Assembly: GCF_000003815.2 (NCBI RefSeq)
Contig: NC_049983.1
Location: 2,234,310 to 2,298,309 of the forward strand
Direction of reading: 5' to 3'
Origin: Branchiostoma floridae
Lineage: Eukaryota > Chordata > Leptocardii > Amphioxiformes > Branchiostomatidae
Length of the DNA stretch: 64,000 nucleotides
Shown: piece by piece, positions 11,640-22,974 of the stretch
How positions within the stretch are numbered: the first letter of the stretch is position 1
How the letters are laid out: every line of letters starts with the position of its first letter
Program-made: the position numbers and the translations under genes
The notes under the pieces: model-generated
What the model was told of the DNA's origin: nothing
Seen by the model: only the letters and a program-made list of their open reading frames with translations
The model's database searches: none

Positions 11640-12453
11640 TTTGTAATGTCAAAACGGCTTGGGTTACGATTACTAAATTTGGAGGGGATAATGTCCTGGT
11701 AAAGTGTTTTTTCTGTAATTTTGGTATCGTTATGACGTGATTTGACGTACTTATGACGTCATAATGTCATAATATGGGCTAAAACCGTCTCAAAAGGAAT
11801 TTCCGCTATACTGAAAGGTATTAACCAAAATTTTCACTATGAAAGGTATCTTATTGGTACTTTAGTGTGCCAAGTCTTTTGTTGCCAATGACGACGTCAC
11901 TGACGTCTATATGACGTCAAAACATGACGCCATTTGTCTGTCAACTTGGATCGACAAGCTTGCATTTCCTAAAATACTTTTTTAAACATATGACCCCAAA
12001 CCCAACAGGGATGGACTAAAGAGGTTTAATTTAATGTGTTTTGTAAAAGAAATAAAATATTTTGACGGAATTCGAGTAAAATTAACATGTATTTACCGTT
12101 GCTAATGTCATCTTTGATTTTGACCCAGTCAAATTAAGTTATGAATATTCATTTATAAATGGAACTTAAACTTACAGAGGATGTTAATGATATATATAAA
12201 CAAGTGTGGTCTAGCAATGAAATAATGTAATTTCATAATTTCAACTGAAAATTTTATAAAATATGCCTGTCAGACATCCGTTGCAATGGCAACACGAAGA
12301 AAGAAAAACTCATTTTTTTTTCGTAGACATGTTGCCAACAACATTGTAAGAAAAAGCATTAAGTTCCGTAGTCCAAGCACACGTTGTTCGGCAGTTGTAC
12401 GACGTCAAATTTGGCGCAGGCAATTTTAACCCCCCCCCCCCTTCGAGATAGGG
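11640..12453. mobile_element. piggyBac-like element copy
   Basis: This diverged member of the family carries the GACGTCAC and ATGACGTCAAAACATGACGCC block near 11890-11935 and GTTGCAATGGCAAC near 12281. It ends CGAGATAGGG directly before TTAA at 12454-12457. Confidence 0.62.
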
Positions 12454-12651
12454 TTAAGAACGAGTCTGCAATTCGAGACGATAGAACGCAATCCCCAGAC
12501 AGTAGTACATGAGTTACCACTGCATTGTCAGCTCTTGTGCCCCGCAAGAAAAGCCTTCCGCCATAACTCCGCGTCAGCATTCATAACCATGCCCTTCCCA
12601 AAACAGTTGGAAATCAAGACAGTGTGTGTTAATACTGTGCTTTTAACTTAG

Positions 12652-12902
12652 ATCAACATGGAGATTGTCAGGAGGGAAATGGAGCGTCCTACCGAGGAAT
12701 AGTCTCTGTGACCGAAACAGGCAGGCATTGTCAACGCTGGGACTTTCAGTTTCCTCATGGACACGACAACACGCCTGCTAATAAACCATCATCCGGACTG
12801 GATGGGAACTACTGCCGGAATCCTGACGGCTCACAGAGAGTCTGGTGCTACACCATAGATATCTTGTCGAGATGGGAGTTTTGTGACGTACCAACCTGTT
12901 AG
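12652..12902 (+). CDS. Kringle domain exon 3, ending in a stop supplied by an insertion
   Basis: This is a complete kringle: [53 protein letters not shown]. It has all six cysteines and a phase-1 acceptor (TTAACTTAG). Directly after the last cysteine codon comes TAG. The stop lies in a 63-bp insert at 12900-12962 flanked by CAACCTGT repeats. Beyond the insert, CTGTG/GTAATG looks like the original splice donor at 12972. The gene may therefore now end here, or the exon may be dead. No further exon of this gene was recognised downstream. Confidence 0.85.
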
Positions 12903-12962
12903 TATCTACCAGACTCCGGATCGCTGAAGAATTCAAGCGTCCAGGAGTCTGGTAGAGACTAG
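12900..12962. mobile_element. 63-bp palindromic insertion with 8-bp direct repeats (hAT-like micro-MITE)
   Basis: The arms TAGTATCTACCAGACTCC and GGAGTCTGGTAGAGACTA are inverted repeats with one mismatch in 18. CAACCTGT flanks both sides (12892-12899 and 12963-12970), consistent with an 8-bp target duplication of hAT type. The core of about 26 bp is non-coding. Confidence 0.75.
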
Positions 12963-12999
12963 CAACCTGTGGTAATGTCTGATTTTGTAACCTTAGCTT

Positions 13000-13640
13000 T
13001 TGTCTTATAGTCTCCTTTCATCTGTACATACCTACTTCTCAACATTTCGATCTTCTCATGCATATTTATCAATTAAAATCCTCCGTAAGACGCATGACTA
13101 CATCGCTTTTAAATATGCTTTTGAAATTTGCAATTCTTGTATCTTTCCAGTAGATGTTGTAGCTGCAGTAACTCTTAAGATATGTGCTATCGTTTTATCA
13201 TTAATGATTTTATTAGGCCATTTTGATACCGTCATATGGATGACACCATCGCGCTAAATATTTTTCTATCGTACATAAGCAACTGTGAAGGAAACAAATA
13301 TTTGCCGTACAGTAAACTGAAAAACACATATATATAGAGAGAGCGAAAACGGATGCTTAATTCCTTTAAATGCAAAAGACAATTCCAAACTGGAAGACGC
13401 ATATGTGAAAGAACAAAAATTAAAAATCTAATGTTCGTTATATCATAACCCTCAAGCACTCGACCTTTTTTTGTGACTAAAATGACAGAGTGTGGTCCAA
13501 ACGGGCCCCAAAATCTTTTGTTCATAAAGTCTCAGTTCCAATTCCTATCGGTGATCATTGTACATACATTGCTTCGTCAATGTAAGAGGAATATTTTGAC
13601 ATGTTAAGGTGTTGCTGATTCCACCTCATTATCATAATGT
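13000..13640. other. Gene-free stretch
   Basis: AT-rich sequence with only short open frames and no recognised domain. It could be 3' untranslated or intergenic sequence after the kringle gene. Confidence 0.4.
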
Positions 13641-13664
13641 ATGCAAAAGATCAGAAGGACCATG

Positions 13665-14160
13665 TTTTGCACTAAACCTATTCTGACCAGAGAGGGGACT
13701 TTTGAGGCCCTCAGTAACTATTATGTCGCGTAACTCATGAACGGCTGGTGCTAAAGCTATGAAACTTGGTGATATAACACAACATATTGTTAGCAAATAT
13801 TTTGGGGCAAAAAAGAAATTTATCATTATTTGGGGTTGGCATGGCAACGGAATTCTGGCATATTTTTGCAAAAAAAAATCCAATTTCGATTTATACAAGG
13901 TTTTCTTGGTAAAACATGCTTGTTTTCTTACAGCAATAAAATTCTATGAAGTTCAATGCTTTTTTCATGATTCAAAATTTATAATTTATGATAATTTCAT
14001 GACATCATTAGTTAAAATCCAAGATGGCCGCCCTTATAAGCTAAATGACGTCACAATGTCGTCATATTATATGGTGATGATACAGAAGTTTCTAGGAGGA
14101 TTTAGTTTTACATGTTCATCATCCCCTAAAAGTTTGGTGGTGATAGGATAAGTAGTTAGG
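13665..14160. mobile_element. Diverged reverse copy of the piggyBac-like family
   Basis: This contains GGTTGGCATGGCAACGG, CCAAGATGGCCG and TGACGTCAC in the order expected for the reversed family, after an ACCTATTCTGACCAGAGAGGGG start. The 130-codon frame at 13759-14151 lies wholly inside it and is not a gene. Confidence 0.5.
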
Positions 14161-14179
14161 GAGTTATACTTTGTTTTAA

Positions 14180-16250
14180 AAGCTGCACTTTTGGGCTGGA
14201 GTCCGTTTGAACCCCAGACGGACTGATCACGGACTTTCTTTATAGCTTCCACTTTATTGTACCAATCTTCATAAAAACTTAGGAGAAGGTAAAGAAGATA
14301 TTGGCTAACAAAGTCACGGAAGGAATTTTTCTTCAGTTAAAAAATGTTCAAATGGTACTTCAAAATTACGCCTGGGGTCCAAATGGACCCCACTCGGGTG
14401 TTTGAGGGATAATCTTTTTTTAGTCATATGTTCAACTTTTCTACCACTTAGATTGCATACTGGAGGCAATTTTTCTTGCTAAACTTTTACTTTTCCACGC
14501 TCGCATCAACATGGCAACGCTGACACTCAGACTAACTCAAACAAACAAAACAAACATACCTGTAGGTCAATTCTTTACCTCAATAAAACAGAGACTTTGG
14601 AGTCACTTTTTTTTGTCCGTGTGGTGTCTGTCCACGAACTAACTCGACAACGCATATCTTAGTATATGGTCTGTAGCATTGATCAGACCTTAAAATATTA
14701 GATTCTGAATTATGTTATGGCAGTGCAAAAAAATTCTAGTCTTAATACGTTATGTGCTGATGATATGGTCATTACAGAATTACAAGTTTTAGACGGAAAA
14801 CTTCTTCGCAAAAGTTTGTTTTCTCGCCACACATGCACTGATTTTCAGGTGGACGTCGACTGGAAAGTAATGAGCGGAACGCTTTGACATGTGCCCGCCG
14901 AAATTTGAGTTATGCACCTAATTTTCCGGATACGGCCAGGAACGTAATAATCACCCCTAGTATCTTCTTTGTGTTGATGTACATGACGTTGCTCCGTGGT
15001 CTTCTAACAACAGTTAGGACGTTTCAAACAATCAACAAGTACATAATGCCTTAGTTTGTAAAAGTAAAACCTCCTTCACCGTTGAAGGTGTTATCTGATG
15101 TCTTTCATCAAGTTATAAAATCATAACTGTCCTTGACCACCTCATATCTTGATAACGACTTTAATGTATCAGATAAAAATCGAATTTTTGTCAATGGAAC
15201 TTGAGATTAACCAACTTTCCGATTCCAACAGGTCGGTAACCCTGTGGAGACCATTGAATATAACTTCGTGTGGGGTACTACTAGTAATATACAGTGCTGG
15301 TCAGAACCCACGGTTACCACATGTGGATTTGAATGATTCTACAGCAAATGCTTCATCTGTTAGGAATTTCCACTTTGAGACAAAGCGTCAAAAAGAACAT
15401 CACATGAATACGATTGTATAAAGTTATGTAGGCAGGTAATGCTTCAACAGCCAATGATTCGTCTGTCAGGTACACCAGTTGGAGACAAAGCGTCAAAACG
15501 CTTTGTGTACAACGAATTCATTTGACTCTAACTGTTGAACAGACATCTTAAGAGTATGTTGGAAAACGATTCTACAAAGTCTGCCATAGAAAGACAATGT
15601 GTCCACAGCAAAAAAAGCTAGCGTTGGTAGGTTTTTGAAAGTACATTGGGATAAAAGGAAACACGACATTTATTTTGGCTCATTGACATGCATTTTAAAA
15701 TACTAGATATGATAAAAAAAAAATAACATGTGCATTCACAGAATTTAAAAAGACTGAAAAAATACTTTCTTCGATTTTGTGTCTTCTTACAAAATAGTTT
15801 TAATGTATTGTACAGTTCTGGCAAGTGACCATGCTATGCCTAAGTTGACATGAATTAACATTGTATATAGTTAGGTCAAAGATGAACTTATTTAGCAAAA
15901 TATTACATGTTCGTTTTACAAAGTATGTTAATAAACATTGATATAATCGAAAAACTTTATGACGTAATGTACACATACATACATTTGGGAAAAAGCACGA
16001 AAACAGTATATCCAGTTGGACCACAGTGCACATTTGTCTTTGTCTTAAGTTAGTTAAGAACACACCGATATGATTTACTCCTATTGGGCTTGATGATGAA
16101 GATGCAATAAAGATCGTTATAATCATATGAGATGTACGTCATTTGGTCTACACTAGTCTGTAGTACCGTTACAACAATAAAGCAGTTTTAGCTTATGGTT
16201 TAGCAGCATAACCCAATAAGAGGTTAGTGTGGAGAATTATGATTTGTTTT
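14180..16250. other. Gene-free stretch with a weak tandem duplication
   Basis: No gene was recognised. A segment near 15340-15395 (GCTTCATCTGT, TTGAGACAAAGCGTCAAAA) recurs near 15445-15500, a degenerate duplication at about 105-bp spacing. Around 14190-14400 there are two GGGGTCC- or CCCCAGACGG-type inverted motifs reminiscent of the ends at 54549-55492. Confidence 0.4.
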
Positions 16251-16257
16251 ACCATGT

Positions 16258-16545
16258 CACCATCCTCCTACGCAGGGACATCCAACAGCGAAACCGCCTG
16301 TCTGAATTTACCCTGCTTTCTCAACCGTCACCCTTAGTTCCTGACCGCCCTGCTTATAAATATTAATGAGGTAACCCTTATATATGCCAGACCCCTTTTG
16401 AAAACTGAAAGGCCTATTCTCTGATTGGCTGACAGCTGGTTTTAGAGGGGGGAACGTCCACAGGAACTAAGAGTGACGGTTGAGAAAGCAGGGTACATCA
16501 AGACAGGCGGCTTTGCCGTTGGATGTCCCTGCGTGGGAGGATGGT
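16258..16545. mobile_element. Foldback MITE with arms of about 82 bp
   Basis: The left arm (16258-16339, from CACCATCCTCC through ACATCCAACAGC to AACCGTCACCCTTAG) is the inverted complement of the right arm (about 16459-16545), with few mismatches. The spacer is about 120 bp. No transposase is present. The open frames starting at 16473 and 16480 lie across the right arm and are not genes. Confidence 0.8.
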
Positions 16546-16791
16546 TTCGCATGTCATGTTATATCCCAGTTTGTCTTCTATCCCAAAATTGCTTCTGGGA
16601 TAAAGGCACATCTGGGATGGATCGGTGTTCGCTCAGTTCTAAACTCGGCATGTTCATCTTTGACGAGATCTCCATGGACCTTAACAACGAATTTGTTAGC
16701 ATGAGCCATATATCTACATACATAGCGGCTGGGGGTACTCGCTCAGCTCTCTGCTTAGTAAAGTTTTACCACAAATTTGTTGAAGGTGTCT

Positions 16792-16794
<3 letters not shown>

Positions 16795-16864
<70 letters not shown>
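16795..16864. repeat. (TA)n microsatellite
   Basis: About 70 bp of uninterrupted TA dinucleotides. It creates false open frames of Tyr-Ile repeats on both strands. Confidence 0.98.
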
Positions 16865-16868
<4 letters not shown>

Positions 16869-17099
16869 GAACAAGGTGAAGATGAAAGAAAGACATTGTA
16901 AAAAAGTCCATGGCCTGGTAGAATTCCATCTGAATCAATGTTGAATTGTAATTTTCAACGCAAAAAAAAATTGAACCCAAGACTTTAACTGTCCTACTCC
17001 AGTCTTTGTCAACAGATGGACTGCTGAACATTACGTTATGCAGATAGAAGGTTTGGTAACAAAAAGTAAGCATCATGGACAGAGAATCAGGGTGACTTT

Positions 17100-17960
17100 T
17101 TTTACAATAGGAATACAATTGGTGATTATATATTAAGGGGGGGGGCTGACTACTCTCTCAAGGCAGGCAGGGCCTGGAAACTAATCGACATACACAGACT
17201 TAGATCCCAAACACTTCGACCAATTTTAAGGAGGTGGAAACAACAAGAAAGAAAATATAAAAGATAGGTGACTTTCTCCTTTTCATAAATCAAAATACAA
17301 TAAGGCATGCGCATCGCTAAAGTGACCACTAAGTGTTCCTTAAAGTTAACATAGTGTGCGGAGACATCGATTGTTTGTTGAATTGACACAATTATGTTCT
17401 TCTACCAGAATTGATTAAACAAGGCGGTATCGTTGCCCCTCAATCGACACTTTTCTGGGTCCACCCTACAAGATCGGGATTACATCCTGGCGCTCTCCGA
17501 TTGAACTGCAGCTGCCAAGTTGTGGCTGTGTGTTGTTTTACATACAGCGAACGGCAAAGAACCGATGAACAGTGGAGCGATGTCACTAACCTTGTGCTGA
17601 AAAGAGAAACGGATTGAATTGTTATATCAGTAAGATTCCAATAACGCAAACGCATGGTAATAATATTGACAATTTTTCTATTGCCTAATGAACGAGTGCA
17701 CTTGCAATAAAAAGCAAACCAGCTCCAGATATACTGTTTTCTATTTGGATTTGCGGGCTTAAAAGTTGTGTTTTTAACATGTATTCCTATGGGACGGTGA
17801 ATTGCAGGAATGAGACCTAAGGCTCGCCAATGCGTGGCTTATGTTGGTTTAGACTTTGACCTGAAATAATCCAAAAGATGTCGGATCGTCGAGAATTTGG
17901 TATGTAAACAGACGAAGTGAAGTGATTTATCAACATTAATAGCCAAAGCACTAGTAAAGT
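17100..17960. other. Gene-free stretch
   Basis: A short G tract lies near 17140 and two 60-80 codon frames at 17411-17655 lie on opposite strands. Neither shows a domain I recognise. Confidence 0.35.
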
Positions 17961-17970
17961 AATCACCAAC

Positions 17971-18113
17971 CTTGCTTGAAGAAACACCAAGGTCCGTTAG
18001 CAGATGGAGAATCGCAACATTTCTGGAATTCACACTCATATTTAGGAATGCCAGGGAAGTTACACTCCTGCCACTCGGTCGGCTCCACCTGACAGCTGTA
18101 TAGTGTTGGTATA
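17971..18113 (-). CDS. Trefoil domain exon on the minus strand
   Basis: Read on the - strand, the sequence gives YSCQVEPTEWQECNFPG, then YECEFQKCCDS and GPWCFFKQ, a trefoil domain with all six cysteines and the CC and WCF signatures. A GTTGGT donor follows at 17970 in phase 1, like the + strand trefoil. The acceptor is less clear. The position matching the TATAG acceptor of its neighbour reads TATAC here, so the nearest usable site is TTCAG, giving a phase-2 start at 18113. This exon and the one at 18377-18530 imply a second, oppositely oriented trefoil-containing gene or gene fragment. Confidence 0.72.
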
Positions 18114-18376
18114 CTGAATGATGATAAAAGAAACAAATGCTTCTATAAAGCCTGGCATTTTGCCAAGATTTCCGTCTGTAAAAGGATTATTCTCGTTATT
18201 GGAATGTGCTAAATGCAGTCAGTCAATGGTTGTTTAATGATGAAGTTTCGTTTTCGAGAAGGGGTATTTTTGCAAGGAAAGGCACATGTCCTGTTCCCGA
18301 TATGAATTGAAAGGAACTATGAATATTTTAAGCCCAACTTAAGGACGAATATAATAATAGCAATCGCCCACCTCAC

Positions 18377-18530
18377 CTGAACAAACACCAGAGTCCATAC
18401 GCTTTCGAGGAGAAAATATCTCCATAAGATGAAGACTCAAAGCAGCATCCTCGCAATTCACACCCGATAAGAGGAGGGCCAGACAAGCCACAAGTCCTGG
18501 TAGGCGTCGGCTGGCAACTGTACAGTGTTG
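18377..18530 (-). CDS. Trefoil domain exon on the minus strand, possibly impaired
   Basis: The - strand reads LYSCQPTPTRTCGLSG, then GCELRGCCFESS and a stretch ending GLWCLF. It is a trefoil with the expected cysteines but a longer loop before WCLF. A TTTACTATAG acceptor gives a phase-1 start. At the 3' side, GTGGGCGATT is shared with the intron after the + strand trefoil at 6534, so the two exons descend from one duplicated segment. Using that donor would put a TGA in frame. An alternative GTGAGG donor at 18376 avoids the stop but changes the phase to 2. The exon may be a pseudo-exon. Confidence 0.65.
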
Positions 18531-18802
18531 CTATAGTAAATAAAAAAGAAGAAAAAAATAAAATTAGAAGAGCCATTAAACGTCATCAATGTTTTCCATC
18601 TGGACCTTTGCTTCAATCCATGCTAGACATACTAGAACAACAGATATCATCCTGAATTCACTTGGACGTATTGCTGGGGCCTTCTATGATCATAGTGTAA
18701 ATGCATACATGCTCGCGGTCTTGCTTTTATGTTCGCGATTTTTGTGGCAGTGGGTTCACAACGAACTTAAAAACCGTCGCGAACATTTTAAAAAAATACT
18801 TC

Positions 18803-18850
18803 AGCCATACCACAGGTATGGTAAAATATCTTGTATTCGTAATGTTTCTT
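18803..18850. repeat. Dispersed CCATAC/GTATGG hairpin repeat end
   Basis: TTCAGCCATACCACAGGTAT, followed by TCTTGTATTCGTAATGTTTC, recurs almost unchanged at 48618-48665, where it runs into a CTTT microsatellite. This is the typical look of the 3' end of a short interspersed element. Confidence 0.5.
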
Positions 18851-19026
18851 TTTCTTTCACAAATTTTTACAACATGCGGCTTGTATACATTACGTGTGCG
18901 ACACAATTACATAATATCTTAGTAATAGCAAGGACGTTAGTAATACATTGAATCTGTAACAATTCCCCCTCTTATTCTTTCCAAACTCACGTCAAGTACA
19001 TGCTTCTGTTTTCCGGCTGTTTTCTG

Positions 19027-22000
19027 CTATACTTCCAGTCTCGAGTCTTTCCATATAGTGTGATTTAAGGCCATAGTCGCCCAAGGCTTTATAATTCTGG
19101 CCACCTCTAGGATAAAACCTTCCCGTTGCTCTGCTCCTACATCCTCTTCAACTATTTCTGCCCCTAAAACAATTTCTACTAGTCTTTCATCATTTTGTTG
19201 GAATACTCTAACAGCAACATTAACACCAAGCTTGACTGTTATCTCATTTGCTATGTCAGTTCTGGTGTTGTTAAATATACTGCAATCGGCTACTAAGTGC
19301 CCTACAATGTCCTGAGTCATTCTGTCACATGTTGGACACAGTCTGTTGCCTTGGTTCACTGGAGCAGTACTCAGATGTATAAGGTTTTGCAAGTTAACTC
19401 TGTGTTCAGGTTTCTTTCTGGCCAGTGTCCACAGTTTGTTGGGCTGCAGGGCTAAGTGATGTATTTTGTAGAATCTGGGGCATGTTTGTCTCTCAGCTAC
19501 CCTGGCTTTCCACCGTTCCTCTTCCCTATGATTCACAGCTGTCGTAACTACTCGTTTCCACTCCGTTACTGAAGGAAAGTCCCTTGTTAACCAATAATTT
19601 TCCAGTCCATACTCTTCGGCAATTACAAAACAGTCTCTCACGAAGCCTGTGGTAGTTTGGCATTGTCTCCTTAGTACATATGAGTAAAGTCTGTACGTGA
19701 AGATTTTTTTTGGCCAATATTGTACTGGGTAGTTGTGTCAGCCTTCGAAAGAAGTATAGTTTACGTTTATCCATCATGGCTTTTAGTGTCAGCATCCCCA
19801 GTGATCCCAGACTTGCATTAGTCTCTGTCTGGAAGTGTATTCCTTGTATTTGTTTTACCCCTGCTCTGTGGACTCTTTCTAGCTTGAGTAGGTCGGTGTT
19901 GGTTGGGTACCACAGTTCACAGCCATGCATCATGCTAGGGATTACAATTGTGTCGTACAGTCTCTTGGTGATTATGGGGTTTGGAGTATGTGCCTCAGAA
20001 CCCGTCGCCAGTATTGCACTGATTTTACCCTTCCATTTCTTGCACGCTTTTTCTATGGCCTCTAATGATCTGAGGTCGGTCGAGTGCTGGACCCCCACAT
20101 AGGTGACCACAGTTACTTCTGGGATTGTGGATGCTCCCATCTTCCAATCACTTGTCAGGACTGTTGCTGTGGGGTGCTCCTTTACCCTTTTTCCAAACAC
20201 TACACACTTGCTTTTTTACGGGGCATATTGAAACCGCCATTTCCTTCCATAGTCATGCAGTGCACCTATCAGCTTCTCTAAGCCCATCCTGGTGCTTGCA
20301 AGAAGACTTATGTCATCTGCCAGTGTAGGTGACCCACAGTAGGTTTCACCTATACACACGCCACCACCTAGGGCTTGAAGTTCTGCATGGGTGTCATTTG
20401 TCGCTAAGAGATAGCAGGTGAGCGACAAAACGCCACCTTGGTTCACCCCACGTGATGTTCTGAATTCCCTTGACATCTCACCATCTGCCCCCCACTCTGT
20501 AGTTCGTGTGGGATACCTCTTGCCAACAACCAAGGCCTCCAACTGTTGTGTGGCACCTTCTCCCAGATTTTAGCCATGACATTTAACAGTGTTATTCCCC
20601 TGTGAGAGTCTAGGTCAGTTTTATCTGCTTTCCCTTGCTTAAGTAAGGGGATTTTGATTCCTTTTTTGAATTCTTCAGGTATGTATTCCAATTCTCTCAT
20701 CATGTTGAATAATAGGGTCATTCTTGCCCACAGTGCTTCTCCTCCATATTTAATGTGTTCGTATGTTAATCCATCATTCCCTCCAGCCTTGCCATTCTTC
20801 AACTGTCTGCAGACTGCCATAATCTCTGTGAGTAGGAATGGTTCTTCCAGAATGCCCTCTAAGTTGTTTTGGCTTTCTTTCTCCATCCTAGTTACTTCTG
20901 CAGTGATTACTTTCTGGTGTGACTCATCAAACCATTTACTCTCTTCTTCCTGTTCATTTCCCAATGTTTCAAAATGGCTGGCCCAAGCCTCTCTCACTTC
21001 TTTGGGATCAGTCAGGAATTGATCCCCCAGTCTCACTGCTTGTGGTCTGTCTACTTTCCCTTTTCTGCATCTTATCTTTTTTCCAGAAGGTTTTATCGTC
21101 AGTCTCTGCTAACTTTGCTAACTCTTCATTCTCTTGTGCTCCTTGTAGTAGTTTAGCTCTCCTCAGTTCTGTTCTAAATCGTGCTTTACTTTCTTTGTAC
21201 TTTTTGTACAAGTGATTGACCTTTTCCCTCGGTTTTCCTGCCTCTTTCCACCTTAGCCTTAAATCAATCTCTTCCTTATGTTTGTTTACAAGGGTCTGTG
21301 ACCAGTATGGCCGCTGATGCTTCCTTATTTTCTTAGCTGGTATCACTTCAGCCGCTGTACTTTTTAGTACTCTGTTTAACGCTGTAAGTTCTTTTTCTAG
21401 AGCCACTGTTGACCTCTGTGTGAGGGTTCCCATCCCCTCTAACTTCCTCTTCACATTTTCCTTGTACGTGTTCACAAGAAGTCGATCACCTGCTCTTTCC
21501 CAGTCCAGCTTTTCTGTAGGGTTACTCTCTTTCCATTCTTTTGGTTTTTTCTTCAGGATGGCTATAACTGGCTTGTGTTCAGGACATCATCTTCCATTAC
21601 TTTGCATGATATCACTTCTGCTACTATTTCTCCTGGTATAGTTGACTTGTGTTTAGTATTCTTTGTTTCAAATGTCTCTACTGGGCCTGTACATATGTGG
21701 CTCAGGTTCAGGGAGGTCATGTCCAGTTCACTCAGAATCTCTGCCAACTCACTGCCATATCTGGATGGTGAGCCCTTCCCTCTTGGGCCTCCTTGCTCTC
21801 AAACATCTGCATTGAAGTCGCCCATGAAGATAACAGTTCCTTCATTTTTATATTTCCTGTACAAGTCTCTCAGCATGTCTACATGTTGTCTGTACTCGTC
21901 TACCTTTTCCCCTGCATGGGGAAGGTATACCGCAAAAATGAACAGCCTCTGTCCTCCTACCAATCGGAGTCGTATCCCTATGACTATCGTTCCCTGCCTC

Positions 22001-22917
22001 TAGTTTGTGTACCGCAGATTCTCTCCTCCAGTGTATGAGCCAGATTTTGTACATTATAAGGCAGCTAGTTTACTATGCTCAGCTGTAGTGTCTTTGTCCT
22101 GGTTTGTCTTCCTTATGCATGCTTGAATTTCGGTTTCGAGTGAGTGTATTCTATTCATGTATGATGCCATTGATGTGTTCATTTTCACTTGGTTTGTTTC
22201 TATTCTCTTAAGCTTTCCTTTCAAACTGTCTATATCTTCCTATTGTTTTGATTGAGCATCTTTGTTGTCTGTCAATGCAAACTGTATGCTCTGTATCTGT
22301 CTGTCGCATTCATCAGCAATGTCTGCGCTTGCTTTATCTTGTCGTTTTGTGATGTCTTCCATCTTTGTTAGTCTCTCATTTGTTTCCTTCAACTCATACT
22401 TCAGTTGATCTCTCAACTTCGCGTTCTCTGCTAGTATCCTTATCACCACGTCCTGATCGTGATCTCCTTCTTCATCAATGGTGCTCAGCGTTCTGCTTCT
22501 TGTTAAGGCGGGGCTCTGGAAGGTTTGTGTTTGACAGGTGGTTGGAAACATCTTTTTTTTTTAAATTTCTGCCAGGTTTCTTTCTCCTTCTATAAATTGA
22601 AACAGAGCACAACAATCCTCTGCCAGCCTGTTGATTACTGGCTCAGCATTAACCCTATAGGTTCTTTTCTTGGGTTGCCCTTGCAGACAATCTCGCCTTT
22701 GAAGTCTGGCCATTCCCAACAGGGCTTCCCTGGTATGGTTCAGGACAACTTCATCATTCTCACCTGCAGACAGGATTTTTCCTTTGGCAGCACACCTGTC
22801 AAGGCCCCCTATGTGACTCTTGATAAGCTCGTAGACATGCCTTGCTGCTTCTGTATCATCCTCAAAGGAGGTGTCCTCTACTTCTCTCAACCATACTCCT
22901 GAGTTGTCCAGACTCAT
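19027..22917 (-). mobile_element. Dead non-LTR retrotransposon (LINE)
   Basis: From 5' to 3' on the - strand: an ORF1-like region (22917-22240) with a coiled-coil stretch (ENAKLRDQLKYELKETNERL); the C-terminal half of an APE-type endonuclease (FAVYLPHAGEKVDEY, MGDFNAD, about 21960-21560); a linker (21475-21008); reverse transcriptase (GKAGGNDGLTYEHIK, HRGITLLN, RGVNQGGVLS, LADDISLLA, 21036-20216); a thumb and connection region (YVGVQHSTDLRSL, 20200-19526); and a C-terminal CPTCD...H...C zinc-knuckle-like region ending at 19027. The frame is broken at least near 21540, 21030, 20540, 20210 and 19600. The N-terminal half of the endonuclease appears deleted between 22240 and 21980. The catalytic box is LADD rather than YADD or FADD. 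The exact clade is uncertain. Confidence 0.88.
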
Positions 22918-22974
22918 CCATGGTTATTGTAATGACGTTATCCGTACTTACATTCATCAGACTTGGAAAGCTCC

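Noticed and set aside
13759-14151. 130-codon gene on the plus strand
   Set aside because: It lies inside a reverse copy of the piggyBac-like family and has repeat composition.
16473-17118. Open frames with Tyr-Ile runs
   Set aside because: They span the (TA)n microsatellite and the foldback arm at 16459-16545; no domain is present.
19027-22917. Retrovirus or LTR element
   Set aside because: There are no terminal repeats, protease or integrase; the endonuclease GDFNAD motif and the RT order are those of a LINE.
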